Positions 1 through 5,832 of a stretch of 13,348 nucleotides of DNA are shown one piece after another. Position numbers and translations under genes: made by a program. The first letter of the stretch is position 1, and each line of letters starts with the position of its first letter. This DNA is from Candidatus Parcubacteria bacterium (GTDB lineage Bacteria > Patescibacteriota > Minisyncoccia > Phycocordibacterales > SBAW01), in contig JACMMG010000021.1 in NCBI GenBank assembly GCA_014379165.1, positions 1 through 13,348 of the forward strand. The letters run 5' to 3'. The notes beneath the pieces are model-generated. The model was not told where the DNA came from. It saw nothing but the letters and a program-made list of their open reading frames with translations, and did no database searches.

Positions 1-117
1 ATTGAGGACTATTGCCATGAGCATACGATAAAGCCCCGTGGCAAAACCCTCGAGCCTGTTTTCATCGGATGGGACGCCTCGACACGCTTCAAGCTCTCGC
101 AGAATTCTCTCAATTGA
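1..117 (+). CDS. C-terminal tail of an unidentified protein (partial, 5' end outside window)
   Basis: Plus-strand frame 1 is open from the window edge to a TGA at 115-117 and gives 38 residues that end in a hydrophilic tail (FKLSQNSLN). A Rho-independent terminator on the same strand follows 31 bases later, which is the main reason to believe a plus-strand gene ends here. The fragment has no recognisable motif and I cannot assign a family. The complementary strand is also open through this stretch but has no normal start codon between its upstream stop near 177 and an ATG near 27, so the plus reading is preferred. The call is moderate at best. Confidence 0.42.
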   Translation: MEDYCHEHTIKPRGKTLEPVFIGWDASTRFKLSQNSLN

Positions 118-124
118 AGCGACT

Positions 125-535
125 CTACCCGCTTCCTGTGCCCCATGTCCGGCGTGCCCTGCGCGCCGGCTTTTTTATTTCTAGTACTTGCCGCTCAAGC
201 CGGCGCAACAGTTTGCGCCGTGCGAGATAATCAGGTATTTCTTGCGCCACTAACGCCCAAAATTTAGGCGAATGATTAAATTCTTTTAAATGGCATAACT
301 CGTGCACCACGACATAGTCGATCACTTGTATCGGCAAAAAAAGAAGTTTGTAATTAAAATTGAGGTTACCCAATTTTGAGCAGCTGCCCCAGCGAGACTT
401 GCTGTTTTTTATGGCAACTCTGCGAAGCGGAAAAGCGTAGAAGGCGTTAAAGTACGCCAACCGTGCGTGCACAAGCGCGCGTGCATTTTCTTTATATTTT
501 TTATAGTGCTTCGTATTTCTTCTGTGCAACAACAC
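125..535 (-). CDS. YgjP-type zinc metallopeptidase (DUF45/M48-like)
   Basis: A 136-residue protein with the hallmark of the YgjP/DUF45 family: the zinc motif HELCH (H78, E79, H82), a downstream NHSPKFW with H88 as likely third ligand, and the preceding signature SRWGSC at residues 47-52. It lacks a signal peptide or TM segment, so it is probably cytoplasmic; the physiological substrate of this family is poorly known. It is shorter than the roughly 230 residues of E. coli YgjP because the N-terminal region is missing, as I recall for small-genome bacteria. The start is a GTG 11 nt behind the GDSL esterase stop, without a clear Shine-Dalgarno, so it is probably co-transcribed with that gene. 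The frame stays open upstream into the esterase gene, so the exact start is uncertain. The last 16 residues, basic and then Gly-rich, are read through the opposing terminator and look unlike the family core. Confidence 0.88.
   Translation of the reverse strand: MLLHRRNTKHYKKYKENARALVHARLAYFNAFYAFPLRRVAIKNSKSRWGSCSKLGNLNFNYKLLFLPIQVIDYVVVHELCHLKEFNHSPKFWALVAQEIPDYLARRKLLRRLERQVLEIKKPARRARRTWGTGSG
149..176 (+). terminator. Rho-independent terminator of the upstream plus-strand gene
   Basis: A stem of CCGGCG (149-154) pairs with CGCCGG (164-169) around a 9-nt loop, and a C plus six T residues follow (170-176). The orientation fits termination of the plus-strand gene ending at 117. The hairpin lies inside the last codons of the convergent metallopeptidase gene. 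Confidence 0.75.
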
Positions 536-546
536 AATAGATTTTA

Positions 547-1164
547 TTATTGCAGGAATTTGTCCAAAATCGGATACACGCGCTCGGCAATTTTTGCATA
601 CCCCGCGTCATTGGGATGTATAGCGTCCGACATATAGTGCGAATCACTAAATAACCCGCGCAGCACGTCCGGCACATATGCCGTGTGATATGTGTCGCGC
701 AGCATTTGGAATTGCTTTTCATAGGAATCCGAAAGAATCCCCCCGCGAATCCCAAGCAGAACAACCACTGCTCCCCTTTTTTGCAGATCTTCGATTATCT
801 TCGCAAGATTAGAAAACGTTTCTTGAGGTGGCGTTTCGCGCAGGCGGTCATTGCCACCCAGTAGAAGTAGCACGATTTTCGGATTATACGTATCCAACAC
901 ACCGATGCGTGCCAAGCCTGAAGCGGTGGTGTCGCCTGAAACTCCAAGATTAACGATAGGCCGGTCAATTTTTTCTTCTAAAAGCGAGACAAATCCTCCC
1001 TCGTTGGAAGCGCCTGTGCCAAACACAAGACTATCGCCAAACGCGATAATGTCTGTGCCACTTGAAGGATAGTTAGTAACATCGGCCTCACGCTGCGTGA
1101 TAAACCACACGAGTGCCACCGCTATAACAAGCAGTGCGAAACCGGCAAGAATATATGTCCTCAC
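547..1164 (-). CDS. Membrane-anchored GDSL/SGNH-family esterase (TesA/arylesterase-like)
   Basis: A 205-residue SGNH hydrolase. All family blocks are visible: FGDS at 42-45 with nucleophile Ser45, NLG at 72-74 with the oxyanion Gly, GGND at 103-106 with Asn105, and DAIH at 180-183 with the Asp/His pair of the triad. Residues 5-22 form one hydrophobic helix after a short basic N-terminus, so the enzyme is probably tethered outside the membrane. The family hydrolyses ester or thioester bonds in lipids, acylated glycans or small esters; the substrate cannot be read here. The start is GTG at 1162-1164, 4 nt behind the MliC/PsbP gene, and the metallopeptidase gene follows 11 nt after the stop. This makes a three-gene minus-strand operon. 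The envelope context suggests lipid or cell-wall ester turnover. Confidence 0.9.
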   Translation of the reverse strand: MRTYILAGFALLVIAVALVWFITQREADVTNYPSSGTDIIAFGDSLVFGTGASNEGGFVSLLEEKIDRPIVNLGVSGDTTASGLARIGVLDTYNPKIVLLLLGGNDRLRETPPQETFSNLAKIIEDLQKRGAVVVLLGIRGGILSDSYEKQFQMLRDTYHTAYVPDVLRGLFSDSHYMSDAIHPNDAGYAKIAERVYPILDKFLQ

Positions 1165-1168
1165 GCGA

Positions 1169-2011
1169 TTATTTTAAGGTAAGACTTTGACGGATTTTGT
1201 CGAACGCTGCAATAAGTGCCGCGCGATCAAATTCGCGTACCGTGCTTGTTGGATAATTTTCTAGCGCTGAGTAGTGAATGAAGTAGCGAATTGCAATACA
1301 AGGAGTCGAAGAAGCTATTGCATACACCGTCTCTTCGTAGCGATTCCCCGCACCTGCGTCAGATGATGAAGCCATGGAATACTCGATGCCGTTTTCGGTA
1401 ATTTTGGAAGCCTTAACATTCGCTAACAAATAAATGTCACCGGTACAGCTTTTGGCGCGAGGCAACCACTCGACAGAGATGCCAGTATCGCTTGAAAGGT
1501 TAGTACCAGTTGCCATCGTGGCGGGAATAGTGAACTTCACGCCATTTATGAGCTTGTCTTCCCCGAACTGATCGTAGGCATAGGAAGAGTTAACGACATA
1601 GCCTTTCGGATATTGAATCGTAAATGCTGGGTCCTGCGACGTATAAGTGCTGCGCGATTCTTCGCCAGGTTTTGCTATTTCACAATTGCTATACGTCTCG
1701 GCGCCTCCTTTGCCTTCCATTACAAATGCGGTATCGCCTTTGTTCCAGAAAATAAAGTTTTCGTCTTTAGTACCGTACCTAGCGCCCGAGGCCGAATCAA
1801 GCTGCGAGAGCGAAAACTTCCTGCCATCGCTAAGCGTAATGTCGGCACGGTCGGAATAAAACGACGCATTGATGGTCTTGCCCTCATCGCATGAGAACAT
1901 AGCCGTACTGACTGGCACCTCTTCAGTTTTTCCAAGCATTTTCCAGGCAAAAAACCCAGCAACTCCGACAATGACAAGAAGAACCACCCCGATAAGTATT
2001 TTTGTTTGCAT
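1169..2011 (-). CDS. Membrane-anchored MliC-like lysozyme inhibitor fused to a PsbP-like domain
   Basis: A 280-residue protein if begun at the ATG at 2009-2011. A longer reading from TTG at 2059 adds 16 residues without family support. Residues 5-25 are a TM anchor. Residues about 38-111 match the MliC/PliC fold: paired cysteines at the ends (FSCDEG and SNCE), the core LSDGRKFSL, then SASGARY and FWNKG. In MliC a conserved Ser and Lys enter the lysozyme active site; Ser75 and Lys91 here are the candidates. Residues about 120-280 form a PsbP-like domain of the kind found in many bacterial lipoproteins and membrane proteins, beginning near FTIQYP and ending in VREFDRAALIAAFDKIRQSL. The C-terminal domain is paralogous to the protein at 2415-3020. 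It heads the operon with the esterase and metallopeptidase. A likely role is protection of the cell wall from lysozyme at the outer face of the membrane. The PsbP-like role is unknown. Confidence 0.82.
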   Translation of the reverse strand: MQTKILIGVVLLVIVGVAGFFAWKMLGKTEEVPVSTAMFSCDEGKTINASFYSDRADITLSDGRKFSLSQLDSASGARYGTKDENFIFWNKGDTAFVMEGKGGAETYSNCEIAKPGEESRSTYTSQDPAFTIQYPKGYVVNSSYAYDQFGEDKLINGVKFTIPATMATGTNLSSDTGISVEWLPRAKSCTGDIYLLANVKASKITENGIEYSMASSSDAGAGNRYEETVYAIASSTPCIAIRYFIHYSALENYPTSTVREFDRAALIAAFDKIRQSLTLK

Positions 2012-2075
2012 ATAAGTCAAGCACTTAGAGAGTAAGTAGCGACTCCTTAAGAGTACCAAATATGGTGCACCCGCG

Positions 2076-2387
2076 CTATTTTTGCCTTACAAAAAGGAAG
2101 AATTTACGGCCTACCATAGCCATAATTGGGGCTGCTGTCATAAGAATGGATATCTCTATCCAATTGCTGTCGTTGGGACCAAGGGCGCTGAGCCAAAGCG
2201 AAGGACTTAAGAAAAGGTAATTGATTATGGAAACGATAACCACAACGACCGGTAGCACCCGGGCGCCATATAGCGCGGAAACCGTTGCAAGCGCCAGTGC
2301 CGCCCACCCTATCATGATTCCGTAATACGGAAGAACTGCTCCAATGAGCGAAAGAATGAAAGCGACTAAGCCGAAGGTGATTCCCAT
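2076..2387 (-). CDS. Small three- to four-TM membrane protein of unknown function
   Basis: A 103-residue very hydrophobic protein with segments at about 3-24, 26-44, 46-66 and 78-96, and a short basic tail (GRKFFLFVRQK). I do not recognise a family. The ATG at 2385-2387 is preceded at 6 nt by TACAGT in a TG-A-TACAGT context, so its mRNA may be leaderless; the AGGG next to the ATG is too close to act as a normal Shine-Dalgarno. It lies 27 nt behind one PsbP-like gene and 64 nt ahead of the other, so it could be a partner of these surface proteins, but nothing in the sequence proves that. Confidence 0.75.
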   Translation of the reverse strand: MGITFGLVAFILSLIGAVLPYYGIMIGWAALALATVSALYGARVLPVVVVIVSIINYLFLSPSLWLSALGPNDSNWIEISILMTAAPIMAMVGRKFFLFVRQK

Positions 2388-2393
2388 TTCCCT

Positions 2394-2399
2394 ACTGTA
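2394..2399 (-). promoter_or_regulatory. Possible -10 box of the small membrane protein gene
   Basis: On the minus strand TACAGT is preceded by TGA and lies 6 nt from the ATG at 2387, the spacing of a leaderless transcript. The match to the -10 consensus is 4 of 6, so this is a weak call. Read-through from the gene at 2415-3020 is also likely. Confidence 0.35.
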
Positions 2400-2414
2400 T
2401 CAAATCCCTGCAAT

Positions 2415-3020
2415 TTAAAAAGCGTTCTGTCGCGTAAGCGATCTGCGGATCTGATCGAACTCACCCAAGAGGGCCGCACGATCAAACTCACGCACGTTAC
2501 CTGTTGCGTAATCCTCAAGACTCATCGTATGGATAAAATAACGTACTACCAAGCAGGGACCTATGTCGTTACGTAAAAAAACTTTTTCTTCATAGTAGCT
2601 GCCTGCATTCTCCCCAACTTCCTCTCCAACGGAATATTCCCAACCGCCATCTATAAGCGTTACATCCTGAGTCGGCATGTTGTAAAGATACTGCGCAATG
2701 TTACAAGAAGAAAATTCTGGAATGGTCTCAATACTAATATAACTGTCGCTTGAAAGATTTGTTCCCTGCGTAAAAATAGGCGGTACTTTCAGAGCAATTC
2801 CCTCGGCTCTCCGCTGCGGGGCTATTTCGTATGAATATTGTTCGTCAATCGTGTAGTCTTCTGGATACTGTACCGAGAAGCTCATGCTCTCGCTCGCGTA
2901 GATGTTCCATAAGCTTGGGTCAGTAGCTATCGCCGAAACATGAAATAGGGAAAGCGCGCTCCCGAGTGCAATAAACGCAACGAGGCTTCCGATAAAGAAA
3001 GCTGTAGTTTTATCCTTCAT
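2415..3020 (-). CDS. Membrane-anchored PsbP-like protein (paralog of the MliC-fused one)
   Basis: A 201-residue protein with an N-terminal hydrophobic helix at about 7-29 and an exported domain. It aligns by eye with the C-terminal half of the 1169-2011 product: GTNLSSD followed by ISIE, a YYEEKVF strand, PCLVVRYFIH, and VREFDRAALLGEFDQIRRSL at the end. The two cysteines (SSCN and GPC) are also shared and may form a disulfide. The MliC part is absent, so this is the simple form of the architecture. Its function is unknown; PsbP-like domains in non-photosynthetic bacteria are common and mostly uncharacterised. The ATG at 3018-3020 lies 12 nt after a TATACT box, so the gene has its own promoter just behind DoxX. 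Confidence 0.78.
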   Translation of the reverse strand: MKDKTTAFFIGSLVAFIALGSALSLFHVSAIATDPSLWNIYASESMSFSVQYPEDYTIDEQYSYEIAPQRRAEGIALKVPPIFTQGTNLSSDSYISIETIPEFSSCNIAQYLYNMPTQDVTLIDGGWEYSVGEEVGENAGSYYEEKVFLRNDIGPCLVVRYFIHTMSLEDYATGNVREFDRAALLGEFDQIRRSLTRQNAF

Positions 3021-3022
3021 AC

Positions 3023-3043
3023 CCTGCTAGTAAGTATAGCAGG
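3023..3043. promoter_or_regulatory. Inverted repeat over the -10 box of the PsbP-like gene (candidate operator)
   Basis: CCTGCTA (3023-3029) and TAGCAGG (3037-3043) are a perfect 7-bp inverted repeat with a 7-nt centre. It contains the minus-strand extended -10 TGCTATACT (box at 3033-3038) and reaches to 2 nt from the start codon at 3020. A protein bound here would block the promoter, or the RNA could fold over the start. TTGACA occurs upstream but only 13 nt from the -10 box, too close for a standard -35. Confidence 0.5.
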
Positions 3044-3053
3044 AGAAAAAGTG

Positions 3054-3458
3054 TCAAACCTTTTTGTGTGCATTCATGAGCGCAAGCGCGAATGTAAGCG
3101 CCGCTATCGAAAGATCGCGGAACAGGATAGAAAATTGCGGCAGATTAAAACCTACAATTGCAAGTAGCATAGCGGTTGCGGCAAGGCACGGCCAATATAT
3201 TTTCCACCCGGACAATATCCAGAGACCAATGATTACTTCAACAACGCCGAATGCATGCAAAAGTAGTATCTGTTCTATTCCTGCGGAGGCAAGCCATTGC
3301 TGGAGAAATGTCGGAAAATACCCGAGCCACGAGTTCGGATCGGCAAGCGCGTTTAATGGTGGATACAGAAAAGCAAGCGCCGCACCGAGCCGCAGTACCA
3401 AGTACGCGGCTCGCGCTCTTTTTTCAGTTCTGTTTTCTTCCGATTGTTCTGGGGCCAT
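3054..3458 (-). CDS. DoxX-like four-TM membrane protein
   Basis: A 134-residue membrane protein with a charged cytoplasmic N-terminus (residues 1-16) and four hydrophobic segments at about 18-38, 60-80, 85-104 and 110-129. The pattern LRLGAALAFLYPPLNAL near the start and HAFGVVEVIIGLWILSGW in the middle are typical of DoxX/DoxD-type proteins, including the small uncharacterised bacterial ones. DoxX proteins have been linked to quinone or thiosulfate redox chemistry in some organisms, but the family is broad and the reaction cannot be given. The ATG is 1 nt behind the stop of the cupredoxin gene, so the two are translated from one mRNA, suggesting a membrane redox pair. Confidence 0.8.
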   Translation of the reverse strand: MAPEQSEENRTEKRARAAYLVLRLGAALAFLYPPLNALADPNSWLGYFPTFLQQWLASAGIEQILLLHAFGVVEVIIGLWILSGWKIYWPCLAATAMLLAIVGFNLPQFSILFRDLSIAALTFALALMNAHKKV

Positions 3459-3459
3459 G

Positions 3460-3990
3460 CTACTCAGCGACCACTACCGAGCCGAATTGGCTTGAGTTGC
3501 TGTGATTGTGATAGTTCCACGTGCCGACTTTGTCGAAGGTGAAGGAATACGTAGTACCGTTCTCGCATTGGTCAAACGAATCGTTGTCGCCATCAGCACA
3601 GTGCTCTTGAAGCGTCGTGCCACTGTAAGCCGTGTGTGTCGGATGGCTGGCCGAACCAACCCACATGCTGCCGGAGCCGCCGTTGGTCCAGGTTACTGTG
3701 CCGCCTTTTTTAACCGTTACTGATTTCGGAGAAAACCCGCTTGAGTTAAGTGTAACCGTTGCCGTCATGGGCGCTGCACTTGCCGAAGCGTCGATGTTTA
3801 TATTTACCGTTGTGCTGCCCTGACCTGAAGTGTTAGCAGAGGTATCCGAAGTTCCATTAGCATTAGTTGTCGTATCCGGCGTTGTTGTAGCAGACGCAGA
3901 GTCTGATGCAGGCATCATTTGAGTCGAGTAATACCACCAGCCGCCTCCAAGGACTACAATGGCGATTAAAACTGCAATAACTGGTTTCAT
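3460..3990 (-). CDS. Membrane-anchored cupredoxin (plastocyanin/azurin-like)
   Basis: A 176-residue protein with an N-terminal TM anchor (3-21), a low-complexity Ser/Thr/Asn/Ala linker to about 72, then a cupredoxin beta-sandwich: FSPKSVTVKKGGTVTWTN (86-103), HPTH at 116-119, and YSFTFDKVGTWNYHNH at 148-163 before the last strand GSVVV. Copper ligand candidates are His119, His161 and His163. The usual Cys of the C-terminal ligand loop is replaced by the YHNH arrangement and the axial Met is absent; the only cysteines are Cys131 and Cys142, upstream of that loop. It may therefore not be a classical blue-copper electron carrier. DoxX follows after 1 nt. A promoter with a TGCTATACT extended -10 sits 35 nt upstream of the ATG. 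Confidence 0.85.
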   Translation of the reverse strand: MKPVIAVLIAIVVLGGGWWYYSTQMMPASDSASATTTPDTTTNANGTSDTSANTSGQGSTTVNINIDASASAAPMTATVTLNSSGFSPKSVTVKKGGTVTWTNGGSGSMWVGSASHPTHTAYSGTTLQEHCADGDNDSFDQCENGTTYSFTFDKVGTWNYHNHSNSSQFGSVVVAE

Positions 3991-4025
3991 ATAAGTACAA
4001 GACGTTCTCTATTGAATAATGAAGC

Positions 4026-4034
4026 AGTATAGCA
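4026..4034 (-). promoter_or_regulatory. Extended -10 promoter of the cupredoxin-DoxX operon
   Basis: Minus-strand TGCTATACT matches an extended -10 element well. The -35 region at 16 nt distance is TTTTCC, a weak match, and it overlaps the 10-bp palindrome at 4043-4052. The predicted leader is about 30 nt, unlike most other genes in this window. Confidence 0.55.
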
Positions 4035-4042
4035 CACGACCC

Positions 4043-4052
4043 TTTCCGGAAA
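4043..4052. repeat. Short palindrome TTTCCGGAAA in the cupredoxin promoter
   Basis: A perfect 10-bp palindrome located at the -35 position of the cupredoxin promoter. It could be a repressor or activator site; a chance occurrence is possible at this length. Confidence 0.3.
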
Positions 4053-4060
4053 ATGAACCC

Positions 4061-5209
4061 CTAGGTACCTGAAAGAACGCTCCAAATACGCTGGTCTTCA
4101 CCGCCATCGAATTTGAATATTGCAACCCCTTTAAGTCCAAGCTTCTTGGCTAGTTCAACTTTTTGTGCGATCGAAACGGCATCGGACCACCACATGATAT
4201 TGAAAGGTTGTATGGTCGCTGCTGCTGGCCCTGCCGCCTGGCTTGAGCGCGGGACCTTCCCGACCTTCGGAGTGGACGTTGGAATATATGTCAGGCTCAT
4301 CTCCCCTGCCGTATTGCGTACCGCAGTAAGCCCAAGGCTTTTCGCCATATCGTATGCGTACTTTTGGTTAAATGCCCATAGCCGTTCATACCGGTACCCT
4401 TCAGTAAGCGGCGTTACGGCGTACTCGTAGCCATAGGTAGGTATGCCGAGTACGAGTTTTTTCTTTGAAATTGTTTGCGAAGCAAGCTGCATTACTTTTT
4501 CTACCCAGGCAGTGTCTGCAACCGGTATATAGGGGCCCGGTGCGGCAGCATTTAACCGCACGTCCACCGCGCCCTGGTCGTACGCCATGATAAGCACACG
4601 GTCGCAATATTTATTTATTTCCGCATAGTCGTTGGCATAGACGCCTGCCCCCTCCGGAGGCGTACTTTCATAGCGCGACGTAAGCGGTGTGCGAGGCTCG
4701 ATCGAGCAGTAGACCCACTTCTGCCCCATGCGTGCGTACAAACCTTTTAGAAAGAGCGAGAAATACGGAGACGTTTCTGCCCACTTATTTTCAAAATCAA
4801 TATCAATACCGTCAAAATCTTTTTGTTTAACGAGATTGGCTATCTTGTCTGCAAGTGCCTGGCGCGACGCACTGTTGCTTAAGATAGTATGCATCGCAGC
4901 GCTGTCGCTCCACATGACAGTCGGAATAAAGCGCACTTTTTTTGTCTTCGCTGTAGCGCGCAGGCTCACCCACGGTTCGCTGTCGAGACCGGCTGCGTCG
5001 TATAGTTCTCCACTTGGCTGCACGATGTAGCCAAACGGCTGGATCGCTGTGAGCGTGTCCATGTGCGGCAAAACATCACTGGTACCTGTAGCAGTACGCC
5101 AGTACGGGATCCACCCTGACACTTCAAGTGTAGATGTAAGTGGTGCCGCTTGCGAAAATGCAGGCACGGCAAATAACAGCGCACCTACAAGAAAAGATAC
5201 AAAACGCAT
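4061..5209 (-). CDS. Secreted glycoside hydrolase family 18-type enzyme
   Basis: A 382-residue enzyme from the second ATG (5207-5209); an in-frame ATG two codons upstream gives 384. In the 384-residue numbering, residues 4-23 form a signal peptide ending at SQAA. The GH18 barrel follows, with the catalytic motif DFDGIDIDFE at 133-142 (acid/base Glu142), MAYD at 210-213, LVLGIPTYGYEY at 255-266 and the late Trp motif WWSDA at 342-346. The architecture resembles bacterial YaaH/SleL-type GH18 enzymes that cleave peptidoglycan or chitin-like N-acetylglucosamine polymers; no LysM or other carbohydrate-binding module is present. The second ATG is preferred because TATACT lies 6 nt before it, making the first ATG part of the untranscribed promoter. 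Its neighbours are the cupredoxin gene downstream and a single-TM protein upstream, both with separate transcription likely. Confidence 0.88.
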   Translation of the reverse strand: MRFVSFLVGALLFAVPAFSQAAPLTSTLEVSGWIPYWRTATGTSDVLPHMDTLTAIQPFGYIVQPSGELYDAAGLDSEPWVSLRATAKTKKVRFIPTVMWSDSAAMHTILSNSASRQALADKIANLVKQKDFDGIDIDFENKWAETSPYFSLFLKGLYARMGQKWVYCSIEPRTPLTSRYESTPPEGAGVYANDYAEINKYCDRVLIMAYDQGAVDVRLNAAAPGPYIPVADTAWVEKVMQLASQTISKKKLVLGIPTYGYEYAVTPLTEGYRYERLWAFNQKYAYDMAKSLGLTAVRNTAGEMSLTYIPTSTPKVGKVPRSSQAAGPAAATIQPFNIMWWSDAVSIAQKVELAKKLGLKGVAIFKFDGGEDQRIWSVLSGT

Positions 5210-5215
5210 ACGCAT

Positions 5216-5221
5216 AGTATA
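5216..5221 (-). promoter_or_regulatory. -10 box of the GH18 gene, consistent with a leaderless start at the second ATG
   Basis: Minus-strand TATACT abuts the first ATG (5213-5215) and lies 6 nt before the second ATG (5207-5209). A transcript starting 7 nt after the box would begin exactly at the second ATG. No convincing -35 is present. A direct repeat TGCGAG (plus strand 5240-5245 and 5252-5257) lies just upstream. Confidence 0.5.
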
Positions 5222-5257
5222 CCGGTGATGACGAACCCCTGCGAGAAATCTTGCGAG

Positions 5258-5734
5258 CTAGATACGCTGGACAATCGGAGCAAAGTCACCCCGCTCGGCT
5301 GTTGCTGGATCAGTGCCTACTACATTACCTTCTTGAAGGGTTAGGGTGCCTGAGCTGTCACTGAAGACACCTATTTCAGTGCCGCCAGTTTCTTTCTGAC
5401 AGATAACAGCCGCGAGCTCTCCTTCTATGAGTTTCCACGTAACGCCGTCGACAACCGTACAGGTACCTCTGTATGTTCCAACCGGAACATCCACATCAGC
5501 AATACGCAATACCACGGCAGTCTGGGTGCCGGTAGTACTTGTTGCTGCAGTAAGGGTCCAAGAGAATTGCTCTTGCAAGACGCTCGATTGGGCATTTCGC
5601 AGGTTATGCGAAAGATACCAGGCGCCACCCGCTAAAACGAGTAGGATTAAAGCAATAATACCGGTGCGGTACGAAGACCAGCTGCGACCGAGTCCTGAAG
5701 TTGAACCGTCTGAATTGAATGAATCATTAGCCAT
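5258..5734 (-). CDS. Single-TM exported protein of unknown function
   Basis: A 158-residue protein with a polar Ser/Gly-rich cytoplasmic N-terminus (1-22), one TM helix at about 24-42, and an extracytoplasmic domain. That domain carries two cysteines (GTCTVV and VICQKE) about 20 residues apart that may pair, and beta-strand-rich sequence ending in FAPIVQRI. I do not recognise the family. The ATG is 9 nt behind a TATATT box in a TGC context, so the mRNA leader would be only a few bases. It is divergent from the CAP-domain gene and 42 nt ahead of the GH18 gene, which has its own -10 box. Confidence 0.72.
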   Translation of the reverse strand: MANDSFNSDGSTSGLGRSWSSYRTGIIALILLVLAGGAWYLSHNLRNAQSSVLQEQFSWTLTAATSTTGTQTAVVLRIADVDVPVGTYRGTCTVVDGVTWKLIEGELAAVICQKETGGTEIGVFSDSSGTLTLQEGNVVGTDPATAERGDFAPIVQRI

Positions 5735-5743
5735 AGGTCCTAC

Positions 5744-5752
5744 AATATAGCA
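5744..5752 (-). promoter_or_regulatory. Extended -10 promoter of the single-TM protein gene
   Basis: Minus-strand TGCTATATT, with the box 9 nt from the ATG at 5734. This implies a leader of about 2-4 nt. No strong -35 is visible. Confidence 0.5.
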
Positions 5753-5818
5753 TTAATCTGTATAAAACATTAAGACCCCTCTAGGCTTGCGCCAAAGATG
5801 CAAAAAAGCCCTACATTT

Positions 5819-5826
5819 GAGACAAT
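5819..5826 (+). promoter_or_regulatory. Possible leaderless promoter of the CAP-domain gene
   Basis: GACAAT (5821-5826) follows a TG-A and lies 6 nt before the ATG at 5833. An alternative -10, TACATT at 5812-5817, would give a leader of about 9-10 nt. Both matches are 4 of 6. Confidence 0.35.
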
Positions 5827-5832
5827 ACGGTT

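Noticed and set aside
1..120. Minus-strand open frame beneath the plus-strand tail, with helical-looking residues and ATG codons near 19-27
   Set aside because: It has no usual start codon downstream of its stop near 177 until the ATGs at the very edge, and the terminator orientation supports the plus-strand reading. A minus-strand gene starting at the edge cannot be excluded.
501..764. Alternative minus-strand ORF overlapping the esterase and metallopeptidase genes
   Set aside because: It is out of frame with two well-supported enzymes and has a cysteine-rich, motif-free sequence typical of a shadow frame.
2012..2059. N-terminal extension of the MliC/PsbP protein from TTG, with AAGGAG inside
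   Set aside because: AAGGAG lies about 34 nt before the ATG and no start codon follows it at usual spacing; the extension adds polar residues ahead of a complete anchor helix.
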